Assembly (NCBI RefSeq): GCF_004361065.1
Contig: NZ_SELT01000001.1
Span: forward strand, 186,001-250,000
DNA from: Cognatilysobacter terrigena
Lineage (GTDB): Bacteria > Pseudomonadota > Gammaproteobacteria > Xanthomonadales > Xanthomonadaceae
Direction: 5' to 3'
Length of the DNA: 64,000 bases
The notes below the pieces were generated by a model. It did no database searches and had not been told where the DNA came from. It worked only from the letters and a program-made list of their open reading frames with translations. Positions 16,733 through 25,543 of this stretch are shown here, in pieces. The translations under genes and the position numbers were made by a program. Numbering within the stretch: the stretch's first letter is position 1; each line of letters starts with the position of its first letter.

Positions 16733-16911
16733 TGCATGAGGCTTCTGCGGATCGTGTCGTCGAGACGCGGTCCGCAGGAGCGCGATGCCCGGGCGCTTGC
16801 TGGCCGTCTACTCAGGCAGGCGTTCAAGTACGGGCGGACGACACGCGGCTCGATGACGTGTCGCACCTCGTACGCGGGGACGATTGGCTCGTCCGTTTAA
16901 CGTAATGGCGA

Positions 16912-17919
16912 CTATGGTGCCGGCGTCCGCTGCACGGGCTCCGTCGCGGGCGCCGGGCACCGCTTCATGTCGGGCGCCATCGGCAGCATGCAGACGACGC
17001 AGCACCTCGTCGGCGCCGTCGGCGTCAGCGGGCTCGTCGCGGGAACGTTCGCCGACGGGTTGAGCTTGAGCAGCGCGACCCAGTCCTGTCGATTGAAGTT
17101 GCAGGCGGACGGGTTGCCGGGATCGCAGTCGGGCTCGCCGCCGACGCGACGGGGCAGGGACCAGAACTGGCCGAGGCGGTTGAGCGGAAGCACACGCATC
17201 GTCACGCCTTGCAGCACGTTGCCGCCGACGAGGCGCGCGCGGCCGTTCGACGTCGAGACCACGATGTCGCAATGCATCGGCAGGCTGCCGGCGAATGGGC
17301 GGTCCAGCCATTGGCGGAACCCCTGCACGCCGAACACCTGCGAGGTGCGCGCGAAGCACATGAGGTCGCCCACCGCAGGCGCGACGGCATCGGGATCCGC
17401 GAGGCGATAGGGGCCGGTGTCGCCGTGCAGGAAGGCATCGCGCACGTAGTCGACGTGGCGTGCGGACGGCTGGAACCCCGGCACGCCCGCGCGCGTCATG
17501 ACGTAGGACACGAACACCGCCGACCACGGGGTGTCGATCAGGAACGTGCGACATAGCGCCGATGCGACGTCGCCGCCCGCGCCGCTGCAATCCGCGCCGG
17601 CAGGCATCGACGACGCCGGCCACTGTGCGCCGCTGCCCTGCCAGTAGTTCGCGACGCGTCGCCACGCCGGCGTCGCGCCGTCGCGCAGACGAAGGCCTTC
17701 GGCTTCGGAGATGCGCAGGTTCGCGAGGCGCCCGTTCTCGTCGATGAAGGGCGCGTACCAGAGGTCGTGCTCCGCGCAGGCGACGGCGGCGATGCGCGAC
17801 GCAGTCGTCCCGGTCGTCGACGCCGACGGATCCGCGCATACGTCGGCTGCATGCGCGCGCGCGGCGAACGCGGATGCGAGGAGAAGGGCGGCGAGGGCGC
17901 GGGTTCGCGAACGGGGCAT
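16912..17919 (-). CDS. DUF2272 exported protein
   Basis: Predicted exported protein of about 335 residues. A signal peptide is clear (RTRALAALLLASAF, cleavage after AHA). The core matches DUF2272, a peptidoglycan-hydrolase-like (CHAP/NlpC-related) domain: WSAVFVSYVMTRAGVPGF, SARHVDYVRDAF, AVGDLMCFAR and MHCDIVVSTSNGRARLVGGN. The C, H and following H/D residues suggest a Cys-His hydrolase, but the catalytic residues are not proven. The C-terminus is cysteine-rich (ACNF, CCVVCMLP). The start at 17919 is set by the signal peptide; in-frame starts at 17937 and 17982 exist and none has a good ribosome-binding site. Confidence 0.78.
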   Translation of the reverse strand: MPRSRTRALAALLLASAFAARAHAADVCADPSASTTGTTASRIAAVACAEHDLWYAPFIDENGRLANLRISEAEGLRLRDGATPAWRRVANYWQGSGAQWPASSMPAGADCSGAGGDVASALCRTFLIDTPWSAVFVSYVMTRAGVPGFQPSARHVDYVRDAFLHGDTGPYRLADPDAVAPAVGDLMCFARTSQVFGVQGFRQWLDRPFAGSLPMHCDIVVSTSNGRARLVGGNVLQGVTMRVLPLNRLGQFWSLPRRVGGEPDCDPGNPSACNFNRQDWVALLKLNPSANVPATSPLTPTAPTRCCVVCMLPMAPDMKRCPAPATEPVQRTPAP

Positions 17920-18009
17920 GCGGGTCGGCGACGGCATCGAAGCCGTCGACGCTCGCACAGCGCGTGTTCGCATGCCGTCCATGACGTCGACCGTATGTCG
18001 GAAACTACG

Positions 18010-18507
18010 CTATGCGGTGCGACGGCCCGTATGCGGCGTCGTGATCAGCTTGGCGAGGTCGTAGCCGAGGCTGCGCGCGGTGCCGAGGAAGTCGTCGCGC
18101 GTGGCGGCATCGAGCGTGGGCTCGCGATGCAGCAGCCACAGGTACTCGTAGTCCGGGCTGCCGACGAGCGCGGTGCGGTAGGCGTCGTCGATGCGCAGCA
18201 CCCAGTAGTCGCCCTTGGTGAACGGAATCCAGCGCAGGCCTTCCGGCAGGAACGTGACCCCCAGACGGCTCTTGTCGTTCGCATCGACAGGCTTGGCTTG
18301 GCCGATCGACTCCTGAAGCTCACCCTTGCCATCGAACGCGCGGTTCTGCACGCGCACGCTCCCGTCGGCGTCGAGGCTGTAGGTCGCGCTGACGTCGGTG
18401 TAGTCCGAGCGTTCGTAGCGCATGGGAAGACGTGCGATCTCGTACCACGTGCCGAGATAAAGGGTGAGATCGAGCGAGGCGACGGTCGGCGGTGCGGGAC
18501 GGGACAT
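18010..18507 (-). CDS. Blc-type lipocalin
   Basis: 165-residue lipocalin. The first structurally conserved region is LYLGTWYEIARLP, followed by DVSATYSLDADGSVRVQNRA and the later YDYLWLLHREPTLD-like strand (YEYLWLLHREP). It is closest to the bacterial Blc/apolipoprotein D group, which binds lysophospholipids or fatty acids. Unlike typical Blc it lacks a lipobox or signal peptide at the chosen start (ATG 18507, GGAG seven bases before), so it may be cytosolic. An upstream extension in frame is hydrophilic and also lacks a signal. Confidence 0.88.
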   Translation of the reverse strand: MSRPAPPTVASLDLTLYLGTWYEIARLPMRYERSDYTDVSATYSLDADGSVRVQNRAFDGKGELQESIGQAKPVDANDKSRLGVTFLPEGLRWIPFTKGDYWVLRIDDAYRTALVGSPDYEYLWLLHREPTLDAATRDDFLGTARSLGYDLAKLITTPHTGRRTA

Positions 18508-18731
18508 GGGCAGCTCCGGAGCGGCGAGCCGCCGGTATAGAGGCGGGGCGGTGAATGGCGGGGCAAGGGATGACGGCAGCGAGCGCCACTTCGCCGTCAA
18601 TGAATCCCGAGCATCGTGTGCACGCGATCGACACGTCGTGCGCGGATGTCGCTGTCACGGCGTCCAGCCAGCCCCTGCGCCACTGACGCCCACTCGCGGA
18701 TAATCCAGGCGACCTCCGACGCGTCGTGGCC

Positions 18732-19289
18732 ATGTCCATCGTTCTCACCGAATTCGCCCGCCCGCGACTGTTTCCGCGCGAGCCGCGGCGCAACACCATC
18801 CAGGACATCACGACCGAGCAGTTCGAGGCGCATCTCAACGAGGTGCCGCCGCTGAGGGTGCTCGACGGCTACGCGCCGTTCTGCAAGCTGCACGTGCATC
18901 GCAACTGGACATCGACGAGCTGTCTCGCCGTGCCGATCACCGACGACAATCGTCATCTGCTGCGCTCGGATTACGACGCACGCAACCGCGACGAACTCCC
19001 CGTACTGGTGCGCTGGTTCGAAGGCCTGGAGCCGCCGGTCGCGGCGTACCTGATCCCGATCCTCTACAGCCGCGAGCAGCTGGAGAAGGAAGGCACGCGC
19101 ATCGATGCGGATTGGGGCGTCGTCGGCTGCATGTACACGGCCGAGCCTGCGGAAACGCCCATGGCGCCGATCACGATCATGCGCAATGCGCTGGGCGTCG
19201 AGGAGGGCGGCTCCGGCGTTCCGCTCGATCGCGAGGCCTACCTGCGCAGCGTCGAGTTCTGGCGCACGCACGCGAACTGGCGCGGCTGA
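18732..19289 (+). CDS. DUF3228 family protein
   Basis: 185-residue soluble protein matching DUF3228 along its length (VLTEFARPRLFPREPRRNTI, YAPFCKLHVHRNWTST, DADWGVVGCMYTAEP, MRNALGVEEGGSGVPLDR). No structure or reaction is known to me for the family. The ATG at 18732 is preferred to the GTG two codons earlier. The downstream glutathione S-transferase starts 58 bases later in the same direction, so they may be co-transcribed. Confidence 0.83.
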   Translation: MSIVLTEFARPRLFPREPRRNTIQDITTEQFEAHLNEVPPLRVLDGYAPFCKLHVHRNWTSTSCLAVPITDDNRHLLRSDYDARNRDELPVLVRWFEGLEPPVAAYLIPILYSREQLEKEGTRIDADWGVVGCMYTAEPAETPMAPITIMRNALGVEEGGSGVPLDREAYLRSVEFWRTHANWRG

Positions 19290-19347
19290 AGGTAGATTCC
19301 TGCCATCGACCTGATGCCAGGCGCGTTACGCCCCCCGAGGATCCCGC

Positions 19348-19998
19348 ATGTCGCTCGTCTTCTACGGCCATCCGTTCTCGTCGTACTGCCAGAAGGTCCT
19401 CATTGCGCTGTACGAGAACGCGCTGCCGTTCGACTACCGCGTGGTATCGGATCCCGATGTCGCGGGCGAATGGATCGCGTTGTGGCCGATGAAGCGCATG
19501 CCGGTGCTCGTCGACGATGGCCGCACGATCGTCGAATCCAGCATCCAGATCGAACACCTGCACCTGCATCATCGCGGCCCGGTGCCGCTGTTGCCGGACG
19601 ATCCGGACGAGGCGCTCGAAGTGCGTTTCATGGACCGCGTGTTCGACCAGCACGTCATGACGCCGATGCAACAGCCGGTGGCCGAAGCGCTGCGGCCGGA
19701 CGGCCGCGTGGAGGACGCGCGTCGTCGCTCGTCCGAGGCGCTGGAAGCCGCGTACGGCTGGCTGGAAACGCGCCTGAAGGGGCGCGAATGGGCGGCCGGC
19801 GACACGTTCAGCATGGCCGATTGCGCCGCCGCCCCATCCCTTTTCTACGCGGATTGGGTGCACCCGATCGGCGATGCGTATCCGACGCTGCGGGCCTACC
19901 GGTCCCGCCTGCTGCAGCGGCCGTCGTTCGCCCGGGCGGTCGAGGAAGCGCGTCCGTATCGCCCGCTGTTTCCGCTGGGGGCGCCGGACCGGGATTGA
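19348..19998 (+). CDS. Glutathione S-transferase family protein
   Basis: 216-residue GST. The N-terminal thioredoxin-like domain shows YGHPFSSYCQKVLIALYE, the cis-proline MPVLVDDG and the glutathione-binding pair ES (IVESSIQIEHL). The C-terminal all-helical domain has the family helix FSMADCAAAPSLF. A GAGG-type ribosome-binding site lies before the ATG. It may conjugate or reduce glutathione adducts; the substrate is unknown. Its 5-prime neighbour is the DUF3228 gene. Confidence 0.9.
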   Translation: MSLVFYGHPFSSYCQKVLIALYENALPFDYRVVSDPDVAGEWIALWPMKRMPVLVDDGRTIVESSIQIEHLHLHHRGPVPLLPDDPDEALEVRFMDRVFDQHVMTPMQQPVAEALRPDGRVEDARRRSSEALEAAYGWLETRLKGREWAAGDTFSMADCAAAPSLFYADWVHPIGDAYPTLRAYRSRLLQRPSFARAVEEARPYRPLFPLGAPDRD

Positions 19999-20057
19999 CG
20001 CGGCAGCGCGGCAGGGTTCGCTATAGTCCGGCCGCGTTTTCCAGCGGGGCGGACCCT

Positions 20058-20600
20058 GTGACGGCGGTGAAGGCGGTATGCGACGCGAGTCTGGAACGGA
20101 TTCGTTCCGGCGCTCCCGTCCTGGAAATTCTCGATGAGCTGGCCCGTGCGGCCGAGCAGGTGGCAGGCGACGGCGCGGCGTCGTCGATCCTCGTGATCAA
20201 TCGCAGTGGCGTGTTGCGGAGCGCAGTCGCGCCGCAGTTGCCGCGCGAGTACACCGACGCGATCGACGGGCTGCGGCCCGACGCCGAGGTGGGTACGTGC
20301 GCGGCAGCGGCGGCCACGGGCGAAGACGTGTTCACGCCCAACTTCATGGAATGCGGCAAATGGCGCGAGCTGCGCCATCTTCCGCTCGCGCTGGGTTATG
20401 TCGGCGCCTGGAGCCGACCGATCAAGTCGTTGCTCAACGATCGCGTGCTGGGCACCTTCGGAACGTACTACCGCGATATCCGGCGGCCGTCGGCCGTGGA
20501 AATGGCGGCGGTGCGCGATCTGGCCATCGTCGCGGCCTGCGCGCTCGAGAATTGCGCGATCGACACCGAGCTTGCGCGTACGTCGGCGATGGCGTCCTAA
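20058..20600 (+). CDS. Stand-alone GAF domain protein
   Basis: 180-residue single GAF domain (LEILDELARAAEQVAGDGAASSILVINRSGVLRSAVAPQLP ... VGTCAAAAATGEDVFTPNF ... WSRPIKSLLNDRVLGTFGTYY). There is no attached kinase, cyclase or helix-turn-helix. Such GAF-only proteins sense small molecules or redox state and pass the signal to partners. Start set at GTG 20058 behind GGGGCGGA; the frame is open far upstream but that part reads as the shadow of the GST gene. Partner unknown. Confidence 0.8.
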   Translation: MTAVKAVCDASLERIRSGAPVLEILDELARAAEQVAGDGAASSILVINRSGVLRSAVAPQLPREYTDAIDGLRPDAEVGTCAAAAATGEDVFTPNFMECGKWRELRHLPLALGYVGAWSRPIKSLLNDRVLGTFGTYYRDIRRPSAVEMAAVRDLAIVAACALENCAIDTELARTSAMAS

Positions 20601-20671
20601 GCGACGCTTTGGCGTATCGCGATTCATGCGTCACGCGGCGCGTCCGTGCGCCGCAGGAACGCGTTCCGATC

Positions 20672-22063
20672 TCAGTGCTCACGCGCCGCCACGTAGCCCG
20701 GCAGGTCCGTGCCGTCGAAGGCGAACACGTAGAACATGTTCGGGTTCGCCGCGCCTGACGGATGCCCGGCATCGGTGACGGACGGCAGGAAGTCGTTGTC
20801 GTTCGCGATGAACAGCGTGTGGCGCATGCGGCCGTCGACGCGCACGTCCGGGCCGAACGCGATGCCCTCGAGCTTGGCGGGGATATCGATGGCCGGGATG
20901 CCGTGCGCGGTCAGCGCCTGCACCACGTCGAGGAAGAGTGTCTTGGTCACTGCGCGCGGCGCGAGGTTGGCGGCGCCAGTGACGGCGTCGACGCTCGCTG
21001 CACCCGCGAGGTCGACACGATAGATGCGCTTGAACGCCGCCGGACTTCCATCGCCAAAGCCCTTGCCGTCGCGTTCGTCGATCAGCATTTCGTGGTCATT
21101 GATCGCGAGCACTTCGCTCACCGTCGGGTACTTCGGCTTGGCCGCCGTGCCGATGTTCGTCAGCGGATACGCGTACTGCCGCGTCGCGCGGCTCACGGTG
21201 TCGATGACGACGATGCGCACGTAAGGCGCGTTCGTTCCGCCGTCCTGCAGCAGCGGGCTCTGCATCGCGCCGAACAGCGTGCGGCCGTCGGGCGAAATGG
21301 CGAGTCCTTCCATGCCCTTGTTGGCGACGCGACCTAGAGTGTTGCGGGAGACCTCGGCGTCACCCACCGCGTTCTTGTGCGGCACCGCGAACGACGCGGG
21401 CAATGCGTAAGCGCGCGTGCGCAGGCCGGTCACGCGATCAAAACGGTAGACGAACGGGCCGTATTCGTCGGTGATGTAGACGCTGCGGCCGTCCGGCGAG
21501 ACGCGAATGCCTTCGGGATCGAGGCGGCCATCGCGCGCATTCGTCGACAGCGCGTTCGCATCGAACGCATCGCTGCGGCCGGTGAAGTAGTACGTGCGGT
21601 TCTTGCGGTTGAGCGCGGGCGTTCCATCGGGCACGCCGACGTTGCGGCCGTCGCCGTACACGAGCGGCTGCGACGAGTGCAGCAGCGTGCTCGCGAGCAG
21701 GCGCGGCATCAGGCGCAGCGGCATCGCATCGCCGCGGCGCGCGGGCAGCAGGTCGAGCCGCAGCGTGTGGAAGCGCGGGATGTAGGTCGTGGTGTCGCTC
21801 ACCGCGCTGTCGTACGGCACCACGTTGGGGCCGCGATCGGGCAGGGCGAGGAAGAAACCGTTGCCCGCATACGCAAGGCCCGATCCGATGCCGCCGAACA
21901 GGTTGCCGGCGACCCCGTTCTCCAACGGGGCGGCCGTGGCGGCGTTGCGGTCGCCGTCCTGCGCGCTCAGGCCGTCGATGGCGACGAGCCGGACTTCGGC
22001 GGACGCCGCACCGGCGGCGAGCAGCAGGGCAATGGCGGACGACAGGCGATGGATCGGGCGCAT
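20672..22063 (-). CDS. Secreted phytase-like esterase
   Basis: 463-residue exported protein with a signal peptide (LSSAIALLLAAGAASA). It matches the esterase-like activity of phytase family (PF13449 type), a six-bladed propeller: LPDRGPNVVPYD, DPEGIRVSPDGRSVYITDEYGPFVYRF, NKGMEGLAISPDGRTLFGAMQSP, DIPAKLEGIAFGPD. Members may release phosphate from organic phosphate, but activity is not shown for most. It is alone on the minus strand, divergent from the phzF remnant. Confidence 0.85.
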   Translation of the reverse strand: MRPIHRLSSAIALLLAAGAASAEVRLVAIDGLSAQDGDRNAATAAPLENGVAGNLFGGIGSGLAYAGNGFFLALPDRGPNVVPYDSAVSDTTTYIPRFHTLRLDLLPARRGDAMPLRLMPRLLASTLLHSSQPLVYGDGRNVGVPDGTPALNRKNRTYYFTGRSDAFDANALSTNARDGRLDPEGIRVSPDGRSVYITDEYGPFVYRFDRVTGLRTRAYALPASFAVPHKNAVGDAEVSRNTLGRVANKGMEGLAISPDGRTLFGAMQSPLLQDGGTNAPYVRIVVIDTVSRATRQYAYPLTNIGTAAKPKYPTVSEVLAINDHEMLIDERDGKGFGDGSPAAFKRIYRVDLAGAASVDAVTGAANLAPRAVTKTLFLDVVQALTAHGIPAIDIPAKLEGIAFGPDVRVDGRMRHTLFIANDNDFLPSVTDAGHPSGAANPNMFYVFAFDGTDLPGYVAAREH

Positions 22064-22188
22064 GGGCGAGCTCGGGTGGGGGATCGCGGGAGCGTCGTCT
22101 GCGAATGTTTCAGATCGACGCGCAGCGGATGACAGCGATGCGACACCGGACGCGCGGCGAGCGGCCGGACGCGATATGGTCCGGCGCA

Positions 22189-22320
22189 ATGCGCCTTCTC
22201 CTGTTCCAGGTCGACGCCTTCGCGTCGCGACGCTTTGCGGGCAACCCGTCTCCGGTTGCGGGGCCGGAGTTCGTCGGTGGCGGGATGGTGGGTGCGTCGG
22301 CGTGCCCGAGCTTGAGCTGA
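22189..22320 (+). pseudogene. phzF remnant (N-terminal fragment)
   Basis: A 43-codon frame opens with MRLLLFQVDAFASRRFAGNP, the diagnostic N-terminus of PhzF-family isomerases (LFQVDAF...F.GNP). After about 25 residues the family match ends and the frame runs into unrelated sequence before a TGA at 22318. The remaining 250 or so residues of a PhzF protein are absent; the AraC regulator begins at once in another frame, with its ATG sharing bases with this stop (TGATG). It is best read as a deletion remnant that may still couple translation of the next gene. Confidence 0.75.
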
Positions 22321-22856
22321 TGGCGCCGCGCGCTGTCAGATCGAGGTTGGCCGCCTCGGCCGATACGGGCACTGGCACGTCCGCCGACCCGCGCCTGCTG
22401 CGCCGCCTGCTCCGCGCGAAGGACCGCATGGACGCCGCCTCGCACGAGGCCTGGCCGATCACGCGGCTGGCGAAAGTCAGTGGCGTGTCCGAAGCCCACT
22501 TCGCACGCTCGTTCAGGGACGCGTTCGGCCTGCCGCCGCACCGCTACCTGCTCACGCGCCGCATCGAACGCGCGACGGCGCTGCTGCGCGATACCGACCT
22601 GCCGATCATCGACATCGCCCTGCAGACGGGCTGGAACAGCCTCGGCACGTTCGGTCGCACCTTTCGCGACATCACCGGCGAGAGCCCGACCGCCGTGCGC
22701 GAGCGCGTGCAGGCGATGCCGCAGCAGCGCGCGCCGGTGCCGGGGTGCTACCTGAGCGCGGCCGAACGGCCCGGCCTCACCATCGCAGTTTCGGAGAAGC
22801 GCCGCCGCGAGGCGCAGGCGTCTAATGGCGCCACCCACCACGAGGAATCGAAATGA
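22320..22856 (+). CDS. Short AraC-family regulator
   Basis: 178-residue protein consisting of little more than the AraC DNA-binding domain: ITRLAKVSGVSEAHFARSFRDAFGLPPHRYLLTRRIERA and IDIALQTGWNSLGTFGRTFRDITGESP. No ligand-binding domain is attached. A hydrophilic N-terminal tail of about 35 residues may come from the fusion with the deleted phzF region; an alternative start is the Met in the stretch MDAASHE (22429). The gene overlaps the downstream VOC gene by four bases (ATGA), a common regulator-VOC pair in proteobacteria. Confidence 0.87.
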   Translation: MAPRAVRSRLAASADTGTGTSADPRLLRRLLRAKDRMDAASHEAWPITRLAKVSGVSEAHFARSFRDAFGLPPHRYLLTRRIERATALLRDTDLPIIDIALQTGWNSLGTFGRTFRDITGESPTAVRERVQAMPQQRAPVPGCYLSAAERPGLTIAVSEKRRREAQASNGATHHEESK

Positions 22857-23269
22857 GCCAGGGAGTTGCCGTCGTCGGTCTCTACGTCCGCGACCAGGAC
22901 GAAGCGCTGCAGTTCTATGTCGACAAGCTGGGGTTCCGCGTGCACACCGACGCGCGCAACGGCGACTACCGCTGGCTGACGGTGCAGCATCCCGACCAGC
23001 CGTCGTTCCAGCTCGGCCTGTTCGCGCCCCAGGCGCCGACACTCGACGAAGCCACCGCCAAGGCGATGCGCGAACTCGTCGCCAAGGGCGCGATGCCGCC
23101 TCTGGTGCTCGTGGTCGACGACTGCTTCGCCGCCTGCGAACGCATGCGGGCGCACGGCGTCGAGTTCACGCAGGAGCCCGTCGAACGCTACGGCACCGTG
23201 GACGCCGGCTTCCGCGATCCGTCCGGCAACGGCTGGAAGATGATCCAGTCGCACCGCGCCACCGCCTGA
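22853..23269 (+). CDS. VOC family (glyoxalase-like) protein
   Basis: 138-residue VOC protein with the paired beta-alpha-beta-beta-beta units (GVAVVGLYVRDQDEALQFYVDKLGFRVHTDAR ... GVEFTQEPVERYGTVDAGFRDPSGNGWKM). A metal triad is only partly visible (H-type residues are not at all canonical positions), so glyoxalase activity is not claimed. The ATG overlaps the AraC stop. It is followed 20 bases later by a DUF1801 gene, which completes a three-gene unit. Confidence 0.88.
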   Translation: MSQGVAVVGLYVRDQDEALQFYVDKLGFRVHTDARNGDYRWLTVQHPDQPSFQLGLFAPQAPTLDEATAKAMRELVAKGAMPPLVLVVDDCFAACERMRAHGVEFTQEPVERYGTVDAGFRDPSGNGWKMIQSHRATA

Positions 23270-23289
23270 GCCGCATCGAGGAGACGACC

Positions 23290-23742
23290 ATGCACGCGAA
23301 GACGTTCTCGGACGTGCCGACGGGCGATGCGCCGTCGGCGTTGATCGACGGCCGGATCGCCGAACTCGGTGACTGGCGCGGCGCCATGCTCGCGCGCGTA
23401 CGTGGCCTGATCCACGAGGTCGACGGCGACGTCGTCGAGGAGTGGAAGTGGCGCGGGGTGCCGGTGTGGTCGCATGCCGGCATCGTCTGCACCGGCGAGA
23501 CCTACAAGGAGGTGGTCAAGCTCACCTTCGCGAAGGGCGCCTCGCTGCCGGACCCGTCGAAGCTGTTCAACTCGACCCTCGACGGCAATACGCGGCGCGC
23601 GATCGATATCCGAAAGGACGATCGTCTCGACGAGAGGGCGTTGAAGGCGCTGATTCGCGCCGCGATCGCGCTCAACGAGTCGAAGCCGGCACGCAAGAGC
23701 GTTGCGAAGAAGGCGCCTGCGAGAAAGGCGGCAGCGCGTTGA
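23290..23742 (+). CDS. DUF1801 domain protein
   Basis: 150-residue protein with the DUF1801 (YdhG-like) core EVDGDVVEEWKWRGVPVWSHAG, ETYKEVVKLTFAKGASLPDP and RKDDRLDERALKALIRAAIALN. The last 20 residues are a lysine/alanine tail (RKSVAKKAPARKAA) like that of histone-like proteins. Function of the family is unknown. GAGGAGA precedes the ATG. Last gene of the AraC-VOC-DUF1801 unit. Confidence 0.83.
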   Translation: MHAKTFSDVPTGDAPSALIDGRIAELGDWRGAMLARVRGLIHEVDGDVVEEWKWRGVPVWSHAGIVCTGETYKEVVKLTFAKGASLPDPSKLFNSTLDGNTRRAIDIRKDDRLDERALKALIRAAIALNESKPARKSVAKKAPARKAAAR

Positions 23743-23790
23743 GGCGATGTCCCATCGGGCGGCGGCTTGTTCCGTCGCCCGATCGTTCCG

Positions 23791-24138
23791 TCAACCGAAT
23801 GCAGCGGCGAGCACGCACAGGAAGCCGCCGATCGCGAGCACCGCGTGCCCGACGACGAGCCACGACGGCAGCAGTCGATCGTGCCATTTGTAGACGAGGC
23901 TCATCACTGCGCCGCCCCCGGCGGCAAGCAGGAGCAGTACGACCGCGAGCGACGCCAGCGGTGGCGCGCTGCCCGTCAGCACCGCATACAGCAGCAGCGT
24001 GAGACCCGACGCCGCGAGAAGCCCGTGCACCATCGCCAGCCACGCCGGTGGATTGCGCTTGCCGGCGAAGCGGATACCCGCCATGACGAGGCCCCCGAGC
24101 GCGGTGATCAGAAGGAGGATCGCGGCGGTCTGCAGCAT
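23791..24138 (-). CDS. Small four-helix membrane protein
   Basis: 115-residue integral membrane protein with four hydrophobic segments (AAILLLITALGGLVMAGI, MVHGLLAASGLTLLLYAVL, LASLAVVLLLLAAGGGAVMSLV, LVVGHAVLAIGGFLCVLAAAF). Two conserved-looking histidines sit in the helices (MVHG, VVGHA). It has no transport or enzyme motif that I recognise. The start at 24138 gives the first helix immediately. It lies about 100 bases after the dehydrogenase gene on the same strand. Confidence 0.72.
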   Translation of the reverse strand: MLQTAAILLLITALGGLVMAGIRFAGKRNPPAWLAMVHGLLAASGLTLLLYAVLTGSAPPLASLAVVLLLLAAGGGAVMSLVYKWHDRLLPSWLVVGHAVLAIGGFLCVLAAAFG

Positions 24139-24241
24139 GGTGCACCTCGGGTAGCGACGAAGGCCATCGTGATGGTCGAGGGTCGATAAGGGAGCAAACG
24201 GCGCTGCGCGAGCGTGAGAACGCACAACGCCGCCGCGTCGA

Positions 24242-25543
24242 TCAACGCGCGCTGACGCGCCAGACCGTGTTGCCGACGTCGTCCGCAACGAGGAGTGCGC
24301 CGTCGCGATCCTGCGCCAGACCGACCGGCGCGCCGTAGAGCTGCTTCTCGTCCTTCGAATAGAAGCCGCTGACTAGCGTCTGCGGGAGTCCCGTCGGTCG
24401 CCCGTCCTTGAACGGCACGAAGACGACCGCGTAACCGCTCAGTGGCGAGCGGTCCCAGCTGCCGTGCTCGGAGACGAACGCGCCGCTGCGGTACTGCGGC
24501 GGAAGCGCGTTCGCTTCGGAGAAGTGCAGCCCCAGCGCCGCGACATGCGAGCCGAGCGCGTAGTCCGGCGCGATCGCCTTCCTGACGAGATCCGGACGCT
24601 GCGGCACCACGCGCCGATCCTCGTGCTGCCCGTAATAGCTGTAGGGCCAGCCATAGAAACCGCCCGGGCGTACGGACGTCAGGTAGTCGGGGACGAGATC
24701 GGCACCGATCTCATCGCGCTCGTTCGCGATCGCCCACAACTGGTGCGTCCACGGATTCCAATCGAGGCCCGTGGGGTTGCGGATGCCGGCCGCATAGATG
24801 CGGCTGCCGCCGGAGGCGACGTCCACTTCCAGCACGGCCGCGCGGCGATATTCGACTTCAAGGCCGTTCTCGCCGACGTTGCTGTTGGAGCCGACACCGA
24901 CATACAGCTTCGATCCATCGGGACTCGCGAGCAGCGCCTTCGTCCAGTGATGGTTGATGGTATCGGGCAGGTCGGTGAAGTACGTGGCCGGCGCGTTGAT
25001 GCGCGTTTCGCCGACATGGAACGGAAAACGCACGATCGCGTCGGTGTTCGCGACGTACAGCGCGTCGCCGATCAGCTGCACGCCGAATGGCGAATGCAGA
25101 TGCTCGACGAGGACGTGCTGCTCCCACGGGCCCGACGCGGTGGGGCGAAGCAAGGTGATGCGATCGCCGCCTTTCCCGCCCTTGCCGGATTTCGCCTTGA
25201 TCTTGCCGGCGATCCATTGCTTCGGCGTCGTCGTCGCTTCGGTGCCGGGGCCATTCGATTCGACGACGAGCAAGTCGCCATTCGGCAGCGCGAGCAGCTG
25301 ACGCGGATGCTTCAGACCGTCTGCGACCTTGTCGATGCGCAGGCCCGCGGCCACGGTCGGCGCCTGACCCTGCGACCAGCCGACGCCGTTCGGCACCTGC
25401 ATCGGTGGCAGCAGGAAATCGCGCGGCGACGGCAGCGGCGGCGCGCTGCCCGACTGCTGCGACGGGTCGAGCGATGCGCGGTTGCTGCAGGCCGCGAGCA
25501 CCGAGACGAGCGAAACGGCCAGGAGCGTGCGTGCGCGGATCAC
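24242..25543 (-). CDS. PQQ-type sorbosone/glucose dehydrogenase-like lipoprotein
   Basis: 433-residue protein with a lipoprotein signal (LAVSLVSVLAAC). The body is a six-bladed propeller of the L-sorbosone/soluble glucose dehydrogenase group: GLKHPRQLLALPNGDLLVVESN, LYVGVGSNSNVGENG, GIRNPTGLDWNP, GGFYGWPYSYYG and APVGLAQDRDGALLVADD. These are PQQ-dependent aldose or sugar-lactone enzymes; cofactor use here is inferred. GTG at 25543 has GGAGGTGA eight bases before it and overlaps the stop of the DUF2231 gene, so the two are coupled. Confidence 0.88.
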   Translation of the reverse strand: MIRARTLLAVSLVSVLAACSNRASLDPSQQSGSAPPLPSPRDFLLPPMQVPNGVGWSQGQAPTVAAGLRIDKVADGLKHPRQLLALPNGDLLVVESNGPGTEATTTPKQWIAGKIKAKSGKGGKGGDRITLLRPTASGPWEQHVLVEHLHSPFGVQLIGDALYVANTDAIVRFPFHVGETRINAPATYFTDLPDTINHHWTKALLASPDGSKLYVGVGSNSNVGENGLEVEYRRAAVLEVDVASGGSRIYAAGIRNPTGLDWNPWTHQLWAIANERDEIGADLVPDYLTSVRPGGFYGWPYSYYGQHEDRRVVPQRPDLVRKAIAPDYALGSHVAALGLHFSEANALPPQYRSGAFVSEHGSWDRSPLSGYAVVFVPFKDGRPTGLPQTLVSGFYSKDEKQLYGAPVGLAQDRDGALLVADDVGNTVWRVSAR

